64,000 nucleotides of DNA from Dietzia timorensis (GTDB lineage Bacteria > Actinomycetota > Actinomycetes > Mycobacteriales > Mycobacteriaceae): positions 2,356,001 to 2,420,000 of the forward strand of contig NZ_CP015961.1 in NCBI RefSeq assembly GCF_001659785.1, in the 5' to 3' direction. Made by a program: the position numbers and the translations under genes. The notes below the pieces were generated by a model. It was not told the origin of the DNA, did no database searches, and saw only the letters and a list, made by a program, of their open reading frames with translations. This document shows, in pieces, positions 25,751 through 34,922 of this stretch (within the stretch, counting starts at the first letter, position 1; each line of letters starts with the position of its first letter).

Positions 25751-26092
25751 ATGGACGCCACGATCTACCACAATCCCCGCTGCTCCACCTCCCGTAAGGC
25801 GCTCGATCGCCTGCGCGAGGAGGGCATCGAGCCGTCCGTCGTCAAATATCTCGACGAGATCCCGTCCCGCGCACAACTGAAAACGCTCATCTCTGACGCC
25901 GGACTTACCGTCCACGAAGCCGTCCGCACCCGCGAGGCGGCGTACGCCGAACTCGGCCTCGCCGATGCCTCGGACGACGAACTCCTCGACGCGATGGTCG
26001 AACACCCGAAGCTCATCCAGCGCCCCTTCGTGGTCACCGCGAAGGGCACCCGCATGGCGCGCCCGCTCGAGAGCCTCGACGAGATCCTCTAA
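25751..26092 (+). CDS. ArsC-family reductase (thioredoxin-like fold)
   Basis: A 113-residue cytoplasmic protein with the ArsC/Spx signature YHNPRCSTSRKAL near the start, the catalytic Cys being residue 11. The late motif HPKLIQRPFVV contains the Arg that binds oxyanion in glutaredoxin-coupled arsenate reductases. No arsenic genes are nearby, so it may be a general thiol-reductase of the YfgD type. It is expressed separately from prs, whose terminator lies just upstream. Confidence 0.85.
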   Translation: MDATIYHNPRCSTSRKALDRLREEGIEPSVVKYLDEIPSRAQLKTLISDAGLTVHEAVRTREAAYAELGLADASDDELLDAMVEHPKLIQRPFVVTAKGTRMARPLESLDEIL

Positions 26093-26110
26093 CCGCCTGG
26101 CGGCGCCCAT

Positions 26111-26140
26111 TTGGGCCTTGCCGCGCAGGCCCGGTATGCT
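26111..26140 (+). promoter_or_regulatory. Candidate promoter of rplY
   Basis: TTGGGC (26111-26116) and TATGCT (26135-26140) with an 18-bp spacer. A start near 26147 would give an mRNA leader of about 150 nt. Confidence 0.4.
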
Positions 26141-26146
26141 GAACTG

Positions 26147-26299
26147 GTTATCTCGGCGAGGGAGCCGGCCGCATGCGCGAGAGCGCACCCGGACTCCGTT
26201 ATCGACGCGATCTCCTGCTCGGCCGCGCGGCGTGTCCCGCGGTGGGATGGTAGGGCTCGCCTCGCGCCGAGCCACCACACGAACAGCAGGAGATCTCTC
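26147..26299 (+). promoter_or_regulatory. Long, foldable 5' leader of rplY
   Basis: The leader contains a stem GGCTCG-CCTCGCGC-CGAGCC shortly before the ribosome binding site, a second hairpin TCCCGCGGTGGGA, and a short in-frame peptide start at 26173. It could mediate feedback on L25 synthesis, but no known leader motif is recognised. Confidence 0.3.
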
Positions 26300-26986
26300 A
26301 TGGCAGATGCCAACAAGATCAAGGCCATCGCACGTACCGATTTCGGTAAGGGCGCCTCGCGCCGCGACCGCCGCGAGGGCTTCGTGCCCGTCGTGCTCTA
26401 CGGCCACGGCACGGACCCGCGCCACCTCAAGCTCGACACGCTCGAGTTCGCGGCCATCCTCCGTAACAGCGGCGCAAACTCGATTCTCACCCTCGACATC
26501 GACGGCGAAGAGCAGCTCGCGCTCACCAAGCAGGTCGACGTCGAGCCGATCAAGCGCTTCATCGAGCACGCCGACCTCCTCGTCGTGAAGAAGGGCGAGA
26601 AGGTCGAGGTCAACGTCTACGTCACGACCGTCGGCGAAGCCGCCCCGGGCACCCTTGTCACCCAGGACCTGTCCGAGATCACCATTGAGGCCGACGCCCT
26701 CAAGATCCCCGAGGACTTCGAGATCGACATCGAGGGCGCCGAGGTCGGCACCCAGGTCACCGCCGGAGACATCAAGCTCCCCGCCGGTGTCACCCTCATC
26801 ACCGACCCGGAGATCCTCATCATCAACGTCGGCGAGGCGCCGACCGAGGACGACCTCGAGGCAGAGCTCGACCAGGATGTCCTGGCCGAGGTCGACGCCG
26901 AGGCCGAAGAAGCTGCCGAGGCTTCCGAGGAAGAGTCCGAGTCCGGCGAGGAGTCCTCCGAGGAGGGCAAGTCCGAGGAGGAGTAA
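26300..26986 (+). CDS. rplY: 50S ribosomal protein L25/general stress protein Ctc
   Basis: A 228-residue protein of the long (TL5/CTC) L25 type: 5S rRNA-binding domain ([23 protein letters not shown]), C-terminal beta domain ([14 protein letters not shown] ... [15 protein letters not shown]), and a Glu/Ser-rich acidic tail of about 45 residues. GGAG precedes the ATG at 26300. The order prs-rplY-pth is conserved in the group, here interrupted by arsC-like and lysE/lysG. A strong terminator follows. Confidence 0.95.
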   Translation: MADANKIKAIARTDFGKGASRRDRREGFVPVVLYGHGTDPRHLKLDTLEFAAILRNSGANSILTLDIDGEEQLALTKQVDVEPIKRFIEHADLLVVKKGEKVEVNVYVTTVGEAAPGTLVTQDLSEITIEADALKIPEDFEIDIEGAEVGTQVTAGDIKLPAGVTLITDPEILIINVGEAPTEDDLEAELDQDVLAEVDAEAEEAAEASEEESESGEESSEEGKSEEE

Positions 26987-27016
26987 GACTCTCCTCCCAC
27001 CGCCCGGACACAGTCA

Positions 27017-27051
27017 AAGGGCCGGAAGTTCACTTCGAACTTCCGGCCCTT
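27017..27051 (+). terminator. Intrinsic terminator after rplY
   Basis: A 14-bp stem, AAGGGCCGGAAGTT with AACTTCCGGCCCTT, and loop CACTTCG. It is perfect and probably works for the convergent lysE transcript too. Confidence 0.88.
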
Positions 27052-27060
27052 CGGCCATTT

Positions 27061-27071
27061 ATGACGTCGGA
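27061..27071. repeat. ATGACGTCGGA intergenic word, copy 1
   Basis: An exact copy of the 11-bp word, between convergent rplY and lysE. It is preceded by TTT, as in the copies at 37225 and 44746. Confidence 0.6.
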
Positions 27072-27106
27072 CGGCCTGCTCCCCTTCGCCGCCCGAACAC
27101 GCCGAA

Positions 27107-27895
27107 CTAGTGCAGCGCGAGCATCGCCGCCATCGCGAACATCACCACAGCGATGATCACGTCGAGCACCCGCCACGCGACCGGGTTGGCGAACAGCCCG
27201 CGCAGCGCCTTCCCGCCGAAGCCGACGAGGCAGAACCACGTGATCCCGGCGAGGAAGCAGCCGAGCGCGAACGCCCAACGCAGGTCGCCATGGCCATTGG
27301 CGACGGAGCCAAGAACAACCACCGAATCGATGTAGGCGTGCGGGTTGAGCCAGGTGAAGGCGAGCATCCCGCCGATCGCAGCGAGCAGCGGCCCGCCGAT
27401 GCGCGGACGGCCGCGCCCTTCCGAACTCTCGCCCGAGCGAGCGGGCTCGTCGGCGGCGACATTCCCGCCGCCCAGTGTCAGTCCGTCAGAATTACCTGAA
27501 CCGCCTGCAGGAACCATCGCGGCACCGGCCGCCACGGTCTTGCGCTCGCGTTCCATCGCCACCGCCTTCTCTGTGTCGGCGGGCACTTCGAGCGCGGATC
27601 CGCCAACCCAGGCCCGCCGGAGCGCGAAGATCCCGTAGCTCACCAGGAACACGACTCCGAACCAGGTGATCAGCGTCATCGCCCACGGCGCGGACGCCAT
27701 CACGGCGCCGGCTCCGGTCACCCCGAGGGTGATCAGGCCCATCTCGCTGACAATGCACACCACGACGAGCGGCCACACGGGTATCGCGCCGCGCAGCGCG
27801 TGACGCAGGAGGAAGGCATTCTGCGCGCCGACCGCCGCGATAAGCGCGATCGCCGTCACAAAGCCCAGGCCGAGAACTGAAAATGAGAAGGTCAC
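27107..27895 (-). CDS. lysE: Basic amino-acid (L-lysine/L-arginine) exporter LysE
   Basis: A 262-residue LysE-family membrane exporter with about six helices. Motifs seen are GAQNAFLLRHALRG near the start and FTWLNPHAYIDSVVVLGSVA after the central loop. The central cytoplasmic loop is long (about 70 residues, Gly/Ala/Ser-rich), as in the C. glutamicum protein. The GTG at 27895 is chosen; the reading frame runs on to 28189 but would overlap the divergent lysG. A promoter with a 17-bp spacer places the transcription start at the GTG, so the mRNA appears leaderless. The divergent LysG activates lysE in C. glutamicum when lysine or arginine accumulates. Confidence 0.93.
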   Translation of the reverse strand: MTFSFSVLGLGFVTAIALIAAVGAQNAFLLRHALRGAIPVWPLVVVCIVSEMGLITLGVTGAGAVMASAPWAMTLITWFGVVFLVSYGIFALRRAWVGGSALEVPADTEKAVAMERERKTVAAGAAMVPAGGSGNSDGLTLGGGNVAADEPARSGESSEGRGRPRIGGPLLAAIGGMLAFTWLNPHAYIDSVVVLGSVANGHGDLRWAFALGCFLAGITWFCLVGFGGKALRGLFANPVAWRVLDVIIAVVMFAMAAMLALH

Positions 27896-27902
27896 GAGGG
27901 CA

Positions 27903-27931
27903 AAGTTAGGACCCCCGTCCAGAAAACTCAA
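27903..27931 (-). promoter_or_regulatory. lysE promoter
   Basis: On the minus strand, TTGAGT (27931-27926) and TAACTT (27908-27903) have a 17-bp spacer. The -10 ends 7 nt before the GTG start. Confidence 0.6.
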
Positions 27932-27964
27932 ACTAATTATTTTTCTGTACCGTAAACTCTCCTT

Positions 27965-28921
27965 ATGGCCACGCTCAATCTCGATCAACTCCGCACGCTC
28001 GTCGCCGTCGTCGATCACGGCACCTTCGACCAGGCGGCGGCGTCCCTTGGTGTCACCGCGCCCGCCATCTCCCAGCGCATCCGCGCGCTCGAAGACGCGG
28101 CCGGGCGCGTTCTCGTGCGCCGCGATAAGCCCGTCCTGCCCACCGAGGCGGGCGAAACCCTGCTGCGAACCGCCCGCCAGATGCTGCACCTCGAGCAGGT
28201 CCTCGCCGTCGAACTCGATTCCCGCGAATCAGTGCTGTATGACGGCGAAGGCGCCGATTCCACGGGCGCTCCGCTCCCCCATCTCTCCGTACCCATCGCC
28301 GTCAACGCCGACTCGCTGTCGTCCTGGTTCCTCGACGCCCTCGTGTCTGCGGAATTCGGACCACGCATCGCTTTCGACATCCGTAGAGAGGACGAGGCGC
28401 ATTCGACCGAGCTCCTCCGCCGGGGCGAGGTGATGGCCGCCGTCACCTCCGATAAGACCCCGGTGCAGGGCTGCCGAGTCGTCCCGCTCGGCACGATGCG
28501 CTATTTCGCCTGTGCATCACCCGAGCTCGTCTCCCGCTACGGCATCGGCGATGACGTCGACGTCCGCACCCGCAATAAAGTCCTCAAGACCGTGCCCGTC
28601 GTCGACTTCGACGATCGCGACGACATGCAGTCCGCCTTCTTCCGCAGCCTCGTCGGAGCGAATTCCGAGGCACCGCGCCACGCCATCCCCGCCACCAGTG
28701 AGTACATCCGCGCAGTGCGCATGTCGCTGGGCTGGGGATTGCTCACCGAGCAACAAGCCGAGCCCTATCTCGCCGATGGCTCACTACTCTCGGTCGCCCC
28801 AGACAACCCGCACCACGTGCCGCTGTATTGGCAGCACTGGCGCGTTCGTTCGATGGTGCTCGACAGGATCACCGATGCCGTCGTCGCCACGGCCGGTGAG
28901 GTCCTGCTACGCAGGAAGTAG
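27965..28921 (+). CDS. lysG: LysR-family activator LysG (ArgP group)
   Basis: A 318-residue LysR regulator with N-terminal HTH (TFDQAAASLGVTAPAISQRI) and an effector domain typical of the ArgP/LysG branch (CRVVPLGTMRYFACASPE, SLGWGLLTEQQAEPYL). It is divergent from lysE over a 69-bp region, which must hold the operator. By analogy with C. glutamicum it senses Lys, Arg or His and switches on lysE. ATG at 27965; GGAG-like CTCCTT lies on the same strand only weakly, so translation may not need a strong site. Confidence 0.93.
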   Translation: MATLNLDQLRTLVAVVDHGTFDQAAASLGVTAPAISQRIRALEDAAGRVLVRRDKPVLPTEAGETLLRTARQMLHLEQVLAVELDSRESVLYDGEGADSTGAPLPHLSVPIAVNADSLSSWFLDALVSAEFGPRIAFDIRREDEAHSTELLRRGEVMAAVTSDKTPVQGCRVVPLGTMRYFACASPELVSRYGIGDDVDVRTRNKVLKTVPVVDFDDRDDMQSAFFRSLVGANSEAPRHAIPATSEYIRAVRMSLGWGLLTEQQAEPYLADGSLLSVAPDNPHHVPLYWQHWRVRSMVLDRITDAVVATAGEVLLRRK

Positions 28922-28934
28922 GCAATCTGGGAAG

Positions 28935-29531
28935 ATGGCAGCCGTGTCCGATCAGACCGCTCCTCGCCTTATCGTCGGCCTGGGTAACCCCGGCCCTGCC
29001 TACGCCGCTACCCGCCACAACATCGGCGCGATGGTGTGCGACGAACTCGCCGACGCGGCCTCGCCGATGCCGGCGTCGTTCTCTGTGCATAAACGCACCA
29101 ACAGCGAGATCGCCCAGACCCGCATCGACGGCCACCAGGTGATCCTCGCCAAGCCTCGGTCGTTTATGAACGTCTCCGGCGGGCCCGTTGCGGCGTTGTG
29201 CAAGTATTTCAAGGTCGCGCCGGCCGATCTCATCGTGATCCACGACGAGCTCGACATCGATTTCGGCACCGTCCGCCTCAAGCGTGGCGGCGGAGAGGGA
29301 GGGCACAACGGCCTCCGCTCGATCTCCCAGGCGCTCGGCACCAAGGACTACATCCGCGTGCGCGCAGGCATCGGCCGCCCGCCCGGGCGTATGGGCGTTG
29401 CGGATTTCGTGCTCAAGCCCTTCGCCAAGCACGAGATCGCCGACGTGCCGATCCTCATGGCGGACAGCTCCGACGCCGTCAGAAAGATTCTCGACGCGGG
29501 GCTCGAGGCGGCGCAGAACGCCGTGCACTAA
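28935..29531 (+). CDS. pth: Peptidyl-tRNA hydrolase
   Basis: A 198-residue enzyme that recycles peptidyl-tRNA. Family motifs are present: VGLGNPGPAYAATRHNIG with the catalytic His, KPRSFMNVSG, and HDELDIDFGTVRLKRGGGEGGHNGL. ATG at 28935, 13 nt after the lysG stop; a GTG three codons later is possible. The gene belongs to the glmU-prs-rplY-pth neighbourhood of the group, into which lysE/lysG has been placed here. Confidence 0.97.
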   Translation: MAAVSDQTAPRLIVGLGNPGPAYAATRHNIGAMVCDELADAASPMPASFSVHKRTNSEIAQTRIDGHQVILAKPRSFMNVSGGPVAALCKYFKVAPADLIVIHDELDIDFGTVRLKRGGGEGGHNGLRSISQALGTKDYIRVRAGIGRPPGRMGVADFVLKPFAKHEIADVPILMADSSDAVRKILDAGLEAAQNAVH

Positions 29532-29665
29532 AGGTGTAGAGGGAGGCCGGTGGCGCCCGTGGTCTCCCCCTGAATCGACGGGAAATTCGGGGCGCTTTGT
29601 AACAAGTAGGAGAAATACTCACCACCTGCCACCATGGTGGTCTCAGACGCACTAATGTGCCCCTC

Positions 29666-30439
29666 ATGAGTTCTTCAGACCCCAAAGCCACGGGCGCCGC
29701 GGGAACCCCGATGATTTCCATCCAAAAGGTGGACAAATACTTCGGCGATTACCACGCCCTCTGCGACATCAACATCGACGTGCCGCAAGGCCAGGTCGTC
29801 ATCGTGCTGGGCCCCTCGGGTTCCGGCAAGTCGACCCTGTGTCGCACCATCAACCGCCTCGAGACCATCGACTCCGGCGAAATCCACATCGACGGCCATC
29901 TCCTGCCCGAAGAAGGCAAGCACCTCGCCAAACTCCGCGAGGAGGTCGGCATGGTGTTCCAGCAGTTCAACCTCTTCGCCCACAAGACGATCCTCGAGAA
30001 TGTCGCCCTCGCGCCGAAGAAGGTGAAGAAGAAGTCGAAGGCGGAAGCCGAGAAGCGGGCCATGGAATTGCTCGACCGAGTCGGCATCGCCAACCAGGCC
30101 CAGAAGTACCCGGCCCAGCTGTCCGGTGGACAGCAACAGCGCGTGGCGATCGCCCGCGCGCTCGCGATGGAGCCGAAGGTCATGCTCTTCGACGAGCCTA
30201 CGTCCGCGCTCGACCCCGAGATGGTCCAGGAAGTGCTCGACGTGATGAGCTCGCTCGCCAAGGAAGGCATGACCATGCTCGTGGTGACGCACGAGATGGG
30301 CTTCGCCAAGAAGGTCGGCGACCGCGTCCTGTTCATGGCCGAGGGCGCCATCGTCGAGGACACCGATCCGGAGACCTTCTTCTCGAACCCCGAGTCCGAT
30401 CGCGCCAAGGACTTCCTCGGCAAGATCCTCGGACACTAG
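29666..30439 (+). CDS. gluA: Glutamate ABC transporter, ATP-binding subunit GluA
   Basis: A 257-residue ATPase of the polar amino-acid importer class: Walker [11 protein letters not shown]-loop VFQQFNLF, signature LSGGQQQR, Walker [15 protein letters not shown] and the H-loop THEMGF. It drives uptake through GluC/GluD with GluB as binding protein, the arrangement of C. glutamicum gluABCD. The ATG at 29666 gives a 15-residue leader before the conserved [12 protein letters not shown]; that Met at 29711 or a GTG at 29657 are alternatives. A short open frame (29634-29669, 11 codons) ends across the start and might couple translation. Confidence 0.93.
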   Translation: MSSSDPKATGAAGTPMISIQKVDKYFGDYHALCDINIDVPQGQVVIVLGPSGSGKSTLCRTINRLETIDSGEIHIDGHLLPEEGKHLAKLREEVGMVFQQFNLFAHKTILENVALAPKKVKKKSKAEAEKRAMELLDRVGIANQAQKYPAQLSGGQQQRVAIARALAMEPKVMLFDEPTSALDPEMVQEVLDVMSSLAKEGMTMLVVTHEMGFAKKVGDRVLFMAEGAIVEDTDPETFFSNPESDRAKDFLGKILGH

Positions 30440-30452
30440 GGCGGTGTCGATC

Positions 30453-31400
30453 ATGAATCACGCCACCCGCCCCTCCTCAGCAGTGAAACGCCCGTTCGCG
30501 GCGCTCCTGGCCGCGGTGCTCGCCTCCGGACTGCTCGCCGCGTGTGGCAGCTCCGAGCCGCGCAGCGTGGTCAATTCGATCAAGAGCGGCCACGTCGTCC
30601 TCGGCGAGAAGTATGACCAGCCGGGGCTCGGCGTCCGCGAACCGGACAAAGAGATCACCGGCTTTGACGCCGATGTGTCCCGCTATGTCGTCAACTCGAT
30701 CGCCCGCTCCCTCGGCGTCGAAGAGCCCGAGATCAGCTGGAAGGAAGCCCCGTCCGCGCAGCGTGAGAATCTCATCGCCAACGGTGAGGTCGACTTCATC
30801 GCGGCAACGTACTCGATCAACGACTCCCGCGCCGAGCGTGTGTCCTTCGGCGGTCCGTATTTGACGACCTACCAGGCGCTCCTGGTCCGCAAGGATGACA
30901 CAGGACTCGAGACCCTCGAGGATCTCAACGCCGGCCGGAAGCTGTGCTCGGTCACCGGCTCCACTTCCGCGCAGAACGTGCAGAAGCAGCTCCCGGCCGT
31001 GCAGCTCCAGCAGTTCGACTCGTATTCGTCGTGCGTCGAGGCCGTCTATCGCGAGAAGGTCGACGCGCTCACCACGGACGCCACGATCCTGGCCGGCTTC
31101 GCCGACCAGTACCCGGGCGAATTCGAGCTCGTCGAGATGAACAACCTCGAAGACGTCCTCGACGACGATGGCTCGGTCAAGTCCGAAGCCGGCTCCCCGT
31201 TCTCCACCGAGCGCTATGGCATCGGCGTGACCAAGGGCGATCAGGAATCCGTCGACGCTATCAACGCGGCGCTGGAGGAAATGATCGAATCCGGCGCGTG
31301 GGAGGAAGCGTTCATGCGCAACGTCGGTAACGCCATGGAGGCGTCCGGCTACCCGATCCCCGAACCGCCGACCCCCGGCGACCTCTCGTTCCTCAGTTAG
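30453..31400 (+). CDS. gluB: Glutamate-binding lipoprotein GluB
   Basis: A 315-residue solute-binding lipoprotein with lipobox LAAC (Cys31), anchored outside the membrane. It is an SBP_bac_3-type amino-acid binder: GFDADVSRYVVNSIA, WKEAPSAQRENLIANGEVDFIAATYSI, and FGGPYLTTYQALLV. A Cys pair (KLCSVTG, YSSCVEA) probably forms a disulfide. The ATG at 30453 is preferred, with GGGCGG upstream; a GTG at 30444 is possible. It lies 13 nt after gluA in the same operon. Confidence 0.93.
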   Translation: MNHATRPSSAVKRPFAALLAAVLASGLLAACGSSEPRSVVNSIKSGHVVLGEKYDQPGLGVREPDKEITGFDADVSRYVVNSIARSLGVEEPEISWKEAPSAQRENLIANGEVDFIAATYSINDSRAERVSFGGPYLTTYQALLVRKDDTGLETLEDLNAGRKLCSVTGSTSAQNVQKQLPAVQLQQFDSYSSCVEAVYREKVDALTTDATILAGFADQYPGEFELVEMNNLEDVLDDDGSVKSEAGSPFSTERYGIGVTKGDQESVDAINAALEEMIESGAWEEAFMRNVGNAMEASGYPIPEPPTPGDLSFLS

Positions 31401-31415
31401 GAGGTGCATTAATCC

Positions 31416-32090
31416 ATGTGGGAAGAATTTGGACCTGCTCTGTGGCCGGCCTTTTGGATGACCATCAAGCTCACATTTTTCTCGGCCATCGGCTCGCTCA
31501 TCTGGGGCACCATCCTCACTGCGCTTCGAGTGTGCCCGGTGCCGATCCTCCGCGGTTTCTCGGCCGCCTATGTCAACATCGTGCGAAACACCCCACTCAC
31601 GCTCGTGGTGCTGTTCTGCTCGATGGGCCTGTACCAGAACCTCGGCCTCGCCCTGGCTCCGGAAAACGATCACTTCATCGAGAACAACAACTTCAACCTC
31701 GCGGTCCTCGCGTTCATCCTCTACACGTCGACGTTCGTGTGTGAGACGCTGCGCTCCGGCATCAACACGGTGCCCATGGGCCAGGCGGAAGCGGCACGTT
31801 CGCTGGGGCTTGGCTTCGGCCAGATCCTCGGGCTCATCGTCCTGCCGCAGGCGTTCCGCTCGGTCATCAACCCGCTCGCCTCGGTGCTCATCGCGCTGAT
31901 CAAGAACACGACGATCGCCTCGGTGATCGGTGTCGCCGAAGCATCGTTGTTGATGAAGTCGACCATCGAGTCCTACGCCGGCGATCTCTACGTCATCTTC
32001 GCGGTGATCGCGCTCGGCTTCGTAATTCTCACACTCCCGGTCGGCCTGTTGTTGGGCAAGGTCAGCGAGAAGGTGGCGGTTAAGCGATGA
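31416..32090 (+). CDS. gluC: Glutamate ABC transporter permease GluC
   Basis: A 224-residue permease with about five helices and the EAA-type loop ([24 protein letters not shown]) that docks on GluA. Family landmarks [16 protein letters not shown] and [17 protein letters not shown] are typical of the HisM/GlnP class. GGAGG precedes the ATG. It pairs with GluD, whose start overlaps its stop. Confidence 0.93.
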   Translation: MWEEFGPALWPAFWMTIKLTFFSAIGSLIWGTILTALRVCPVPILRGFSAAYVNIVRNTPLTLVVLFCSMGLYQNLGLALAPENDHFIENNNFNLAVLAFILYTSTFVCETLRSGINTVPMGQAEAARSLGLGFGQILGLIVLPQAFRSVINPLASVLIALIKNTTIASVIGVAEASLLMKSTIESYAGDLYVIFAVIALGFVILTLPVGLLLGKVSEKVAVKR

Positions 32091-32962
32091 GTACAAACGC
32101 AACGGTTCTCTACGACGCTCCGGGCCCCAAGGCCCGCAAGCTCTACGGCGGCATCGCCGTCGCCTCGATCATCATCTTCATCGCGATCGTCGCGTATGTG
32201 CTCGTCATCCTCGGCCAGAACGGTCAGCTCGAGGGCGAGAAGTGGTCGCCTTTCCTCAAGGGAACGACCTGGACCACTTACATCCTCCCCGGGCTGGTCG
32301 GCACGATCGTCGCTGCTGTGTTGTCGATCGTGCTCGCCATGGTCCTCGGCCTGGTCCTCGCGGTGGGACGCATGTCGCAGAACGCCGCGCTGCGGTGGAT
32401 CTCGGCGATCATCGTCGAGCTCTTCCGCGCTATCCCGGTGCTGCTGCTGATGATCTTCGCCTACCAGCTGTTCTCGCTGTACCAGGTGTTCCCGTCGACC
32501 TACCTCGCACTCGCCGCGGTGGTCTTCGGTCTGACCTTCTACAACGGTTCGGTGATCGCCGAGATCATCCGGTCCGGCGTGCACTCGCTGCCGAAGGGCC
32601 AGAACGAGGCTGCGGTCGCCCTCGGGCTTCGCCCCGGTCAGACCATGCGGATGATCCTGCTCCCGCAGGCCATCACCGCCATGCTCCCGGCGATCGTGGC
32701 GCAGATGGTCATCGCGCTCAAGGACTCCGCCCTCGGTTACATCATCGGCTACGTCGAGGTCGTGCGTTCGGGCATCCAGTCCGCCTCGTACTACCGCAAT
32801 TACCTCGCCGCGCTGTTCGTGGTTGCCGTCATCATGATCATCCTCAACTACTCGTTGACGAAGTTCGCCGGCTGGCTCGAGCGCCGCGTGCGCGAGGGCC
32901 GCAAGAGCAAGACGCCTTTTGCCCGGCCGAAGGAAGTGGAGAAGGTCGACGCCGGGGCCTGA
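32087..32962 (+). CDS. gluD: Glutamate ABC transporter permease GluD
   Basis: A 291-residue permease, with ATG overlapping the gluC stop (ATGA). It has an extended N-terminus with an extra helix, then the core [20 protein letters not shown] and the coupling loop [24 protein letters not shown]. It completes the importer with GluABC. The C-terminal 30 residues are basic and cytoplasmic. A terminator follows 50 nt downstream. Confidence 0.93.
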   Translation: MSTNATVLYDAPGPKARKLYGGIAVASIIIFIAIVAYVLVILGQNGQLEGEKWSPFLKGTTWTTYILPGLVGTIVAAVLSIVLAMVLGLVLAVGRMSQNAALRWISAIIVELFRAIPVLLLMIFAYQLFSLYQVFPSTYLALAAVVFGLTFYNGSVIAEIIRSGVHSLPKGQNEAAVALGLRPGQTMRMILLPQAITAMLPAIVAQMVIALKDSALGYIIGYVEVVRSGIQSASYYRNYLAALFVVAVIMIILNYSLTKFAGWLERRVREGRKSKTPFARPKEVEKVDAGA

Positions 32963-33014
32963 CCCTGGCACAACCACGCCAACACCACCACGCCAACATC
33001 TCCACACGACCAAT

Positions 33015-33046
33015 GGAGCGGGGCCGCGATCATGCGGCCCCGCTCC
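33015..33046 (+). terminator. Intrinsic terminator of gluABCD
   Basis: GGAGCGGGGCCGC and GCGGCCCCGCTCC form a perfect 13-bp stem with loop GATCAT, followed by TTCGTCTC. Confidence 0.88.
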
Positions 33047-33103
33047 TTCGTCTCTATCCCCGCTTACACGGCCGGACCTATTGCACGGCCTTGGGCCGTC
33101 TGG

Positions 33104-33844
33104 TTATTCGACGACGGTGTCCACCCACTGTGACGGCGTGGGGCCGAGGATTTCTGCGCCCTTCGGGGCGAGCAGCACCCCGGTCGCCAGCTGCGCGATC
33201 GGCGGCTCCTCGGACCGCACCGGGCGCTCGTCTCCTCGCGCACGGAGAAGGCGCTCGGTGAGCTCTGGCAGGCGGATCTGTTCCGGGCCTGCGACGTCAT
33301 AATTGGTGGGGTCGCCCTCTGCGGTGCGCACGAGCGAACCGGCGACCTCCGACACCGCGATCGGCTGGATCAGCCAGTCGGAGACGACGACATCGCGATC
33401 GGAGAACTGCACCGCCGCGGGGTTGGTTGCGAACTCCATCCACTGCGCCGAACGGACGATGCTCGTCGCGAGCGGCGAGGCCGAGTACACGTCCTCCTGC
33501 TCGCGCTTGGCGACGTAGTAGTCGAACTCGTCGAAGCAGGCATCGCCGATGTTGCAGATCGACAGGTACACGAGGTGGCCGACGCCGGCTTCCTGCGCCG
33601 CCTTCGAAATATGCTGCGCCGCGGCCTTGTGGACTGCGACGACATCGCTGTTGCTTCCACCCTGCGGGGCGGACGCGTCGATGACGACGTCGCTTCCGGC
33701 GAATGCCTCGACAAGCCCGGTTCCGGCGGCGAGATCGATGCCGGCGCTGCGGCTGAGCTCGGCGACGTCATGTCCGTTGGCTCGGGCGTGGCGGACGACT
33801 TCGCGCCCGGCCGTCCCGGTTGCTCCCAATACTGCGATCTTCAC
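33104..33844 (-). CDS. NAD(P)-binding NmrA/atypical-SDR family protein
   Basis: A 246-residue protein with the Rossmann motif VLGATGTAGREV at the N-terminus (atypical SDR type), followed by DVVIDASAPQG and VGHLVYLSICNIG. The motif YVAKREQEDV stands where atypical SDRs have Tyr-x-x-x-Lys. Relatives act as quinone/NADPH reductases or redox sensors. The start is GTG with GAGGGG upstream. A single gene; no partner suggests the substrate. Confidence 0.82.
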   Translation of the reverse strand: MKIAVLGATGTAGREVVRHARANGHDVAELSRSAGIDLAAGTGLVEAFAGSDVVIDASAPQGGSNSDVVAVHKAAAQHISKAAQEAGVGHLVYLSICNIGDACFDEFDYYVAKREQEDVYSASPLATSIVRSAQWMEFATNPAAVQFSDRDVVVSDWLIQPIAVSEVAGSLVRTAEGDPTNYDVAGPEQIRLPELTERLLRARGDERPVRSEEPPIAQLATGVLLAPKGAEILGPTPSQWVDTVVE

Positions 33845-34064
33845 GCCTTATCCCCTCTTTGCATCTTCGGATCGTCGGTTCCTGTGACGTCGTTCGTCCT
33901 TCATTGTCGGCCCTTGCGAGACTGCGTCGCCACCGTGGGGCGCAGAGCACGACTGGGGTCCTCCCCCGCCTTTCACTTTGATACCGTCCGAAAAGTATTT
34001 CCAGCCGACCGTCGAATTGGATCGTTCCTCCAACATGCGGCACCGCCGGCGCTACATTTCTTGC

Positions 34065-34889
34065 ATGGCCACCGAGAATCCCACTACTGAACGCGAGCAG
34101 ATCATCGACGCCCTCACCGGCGAGTGGACGGCAATCCGCGAGCTCACCTCTACATTCGACGAGGATGACTGGGGCGCCCAGACGCCGTGCCCCGGCTGGA
34201 GTTCGCGCGACATCATCTCCCACATCATCGGCACCGAATCGATGCTTGCCGGCGAGCAGACCCCGTCGTCCGGCGACGAGATGCCCTCGTTCGTGCGCAA
34301 CGAGATCGGCGAGCTCAACCAGGCGTGGATCGAGCACTTTCGCGGCGTGGACACGGCAGAACTGCTCGACCGGTTCGACGCGATCTCCGGCTCGCGGGCG
34401 GAGACGTTGCGCGCGATGTCGGACGCGGACTTCTTCGCCGAGTCGTGGACACCGAAGGGTAAGGGTTCCTACGCAAAGTTCATGCGCATACGCATCTTCG
34501 ACTGCTGGATGCACGAGCAGGATCTGCGCGACGCTGCCTCGGCGCCGGGAGGGATGGAGTCGCCGGCAGCGTCCATCGCGGTCGAGGAGATGATCGGCAA
34601 GCTCGGCTACGTCGTCGGCAAACGCGCGTCCGCGCCCGAGGGGTCCACCCTCACACTGCGACTTACCGGCCCTGCGGGCCGCACTGTGTCCGTGTCCGTC
34701 GAAGGACGGGCACGGCTCCTCGATGAGGCACCCATCGACCCCACCGTCGCACTTGAAATGCCGGCGGGCGTGTTCGCGCGGCTCTACGGCGGAAGAGTCG
34801 GGCCAGCCGACGTGTCGAATGACATCCGGATAGACGGAGACGGCGAGCTCGCCCAGCGGGTGCTGAGAGAGCTCGCCGTCACTATGTAG
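34065..34889 (+). CDS. MDMPI/DinB-like, probably mycothiol-dependent, protein
   Basis: A 274-residue protein of the maleylpyruvate isomerase (MDMPI) N-terminal type: the opening pattern EDDWGAQTPCPGWSSRDIISHIIG with the first metal His, a later WMHEQDLR with a second His, and a C-terminal SCP2-like domain (TLRLTGPAGRTVSVSVEG). Such proteins bind zinc and often use mycothiol as cofactor in actinobacteria. The reaction is unknown. ATG at 34065 is 6 nt after a TACATT -10-like box, so the mRNA may be leaderless. Confidence 0.83.
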   Translation: MATENPTTEREQIIDALTGEWTAIRELTSTFDEDDWGAQTPCPGWSSRDIISHIIGTESMLAGEQTPSSGDEMPSFVRNEIGELNQAWIEHFRGVDTAELLDRFDAISGSRAETLRAMSDADFFAESWTPKGKGSYAKFMRIRIFDCWMHEQDLRDAASAPGGMESPAASIAVEEMIGKLGYVVGKRASAPEGSTLTLRLTGPAGRTVSVSVEGRARLLDEAPIDPTVALEMPAGVFARLYGGRVGPADVSNDIRIDGDGELAQRVLRELAVTM

Positions 34890-34890
34890 A

Positions 34891-34904
34891 GGCCGCGAGC
34901 GGCC
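34891..34904. terminator. Hairpin between convergent genes
   Basis: GGCCGC-GA-GCGGCC lies directly after the MDMPI stop and just before the end of the convergent nucleotidase gene. A perfect 6-bp stem without a U-tract, so only a weak terminator candidate. Confidence 0.35.
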
Positions 34905-34922
34905 GGGGCCGCCCTCTCCTGG

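Noticed and set aside
27896-28189. N-terminal extension of LysE
   Set aside because: The frame is open but would overlap lysG on the other strand, and a promoter with a leaderless GTG at 27895 explains the start.
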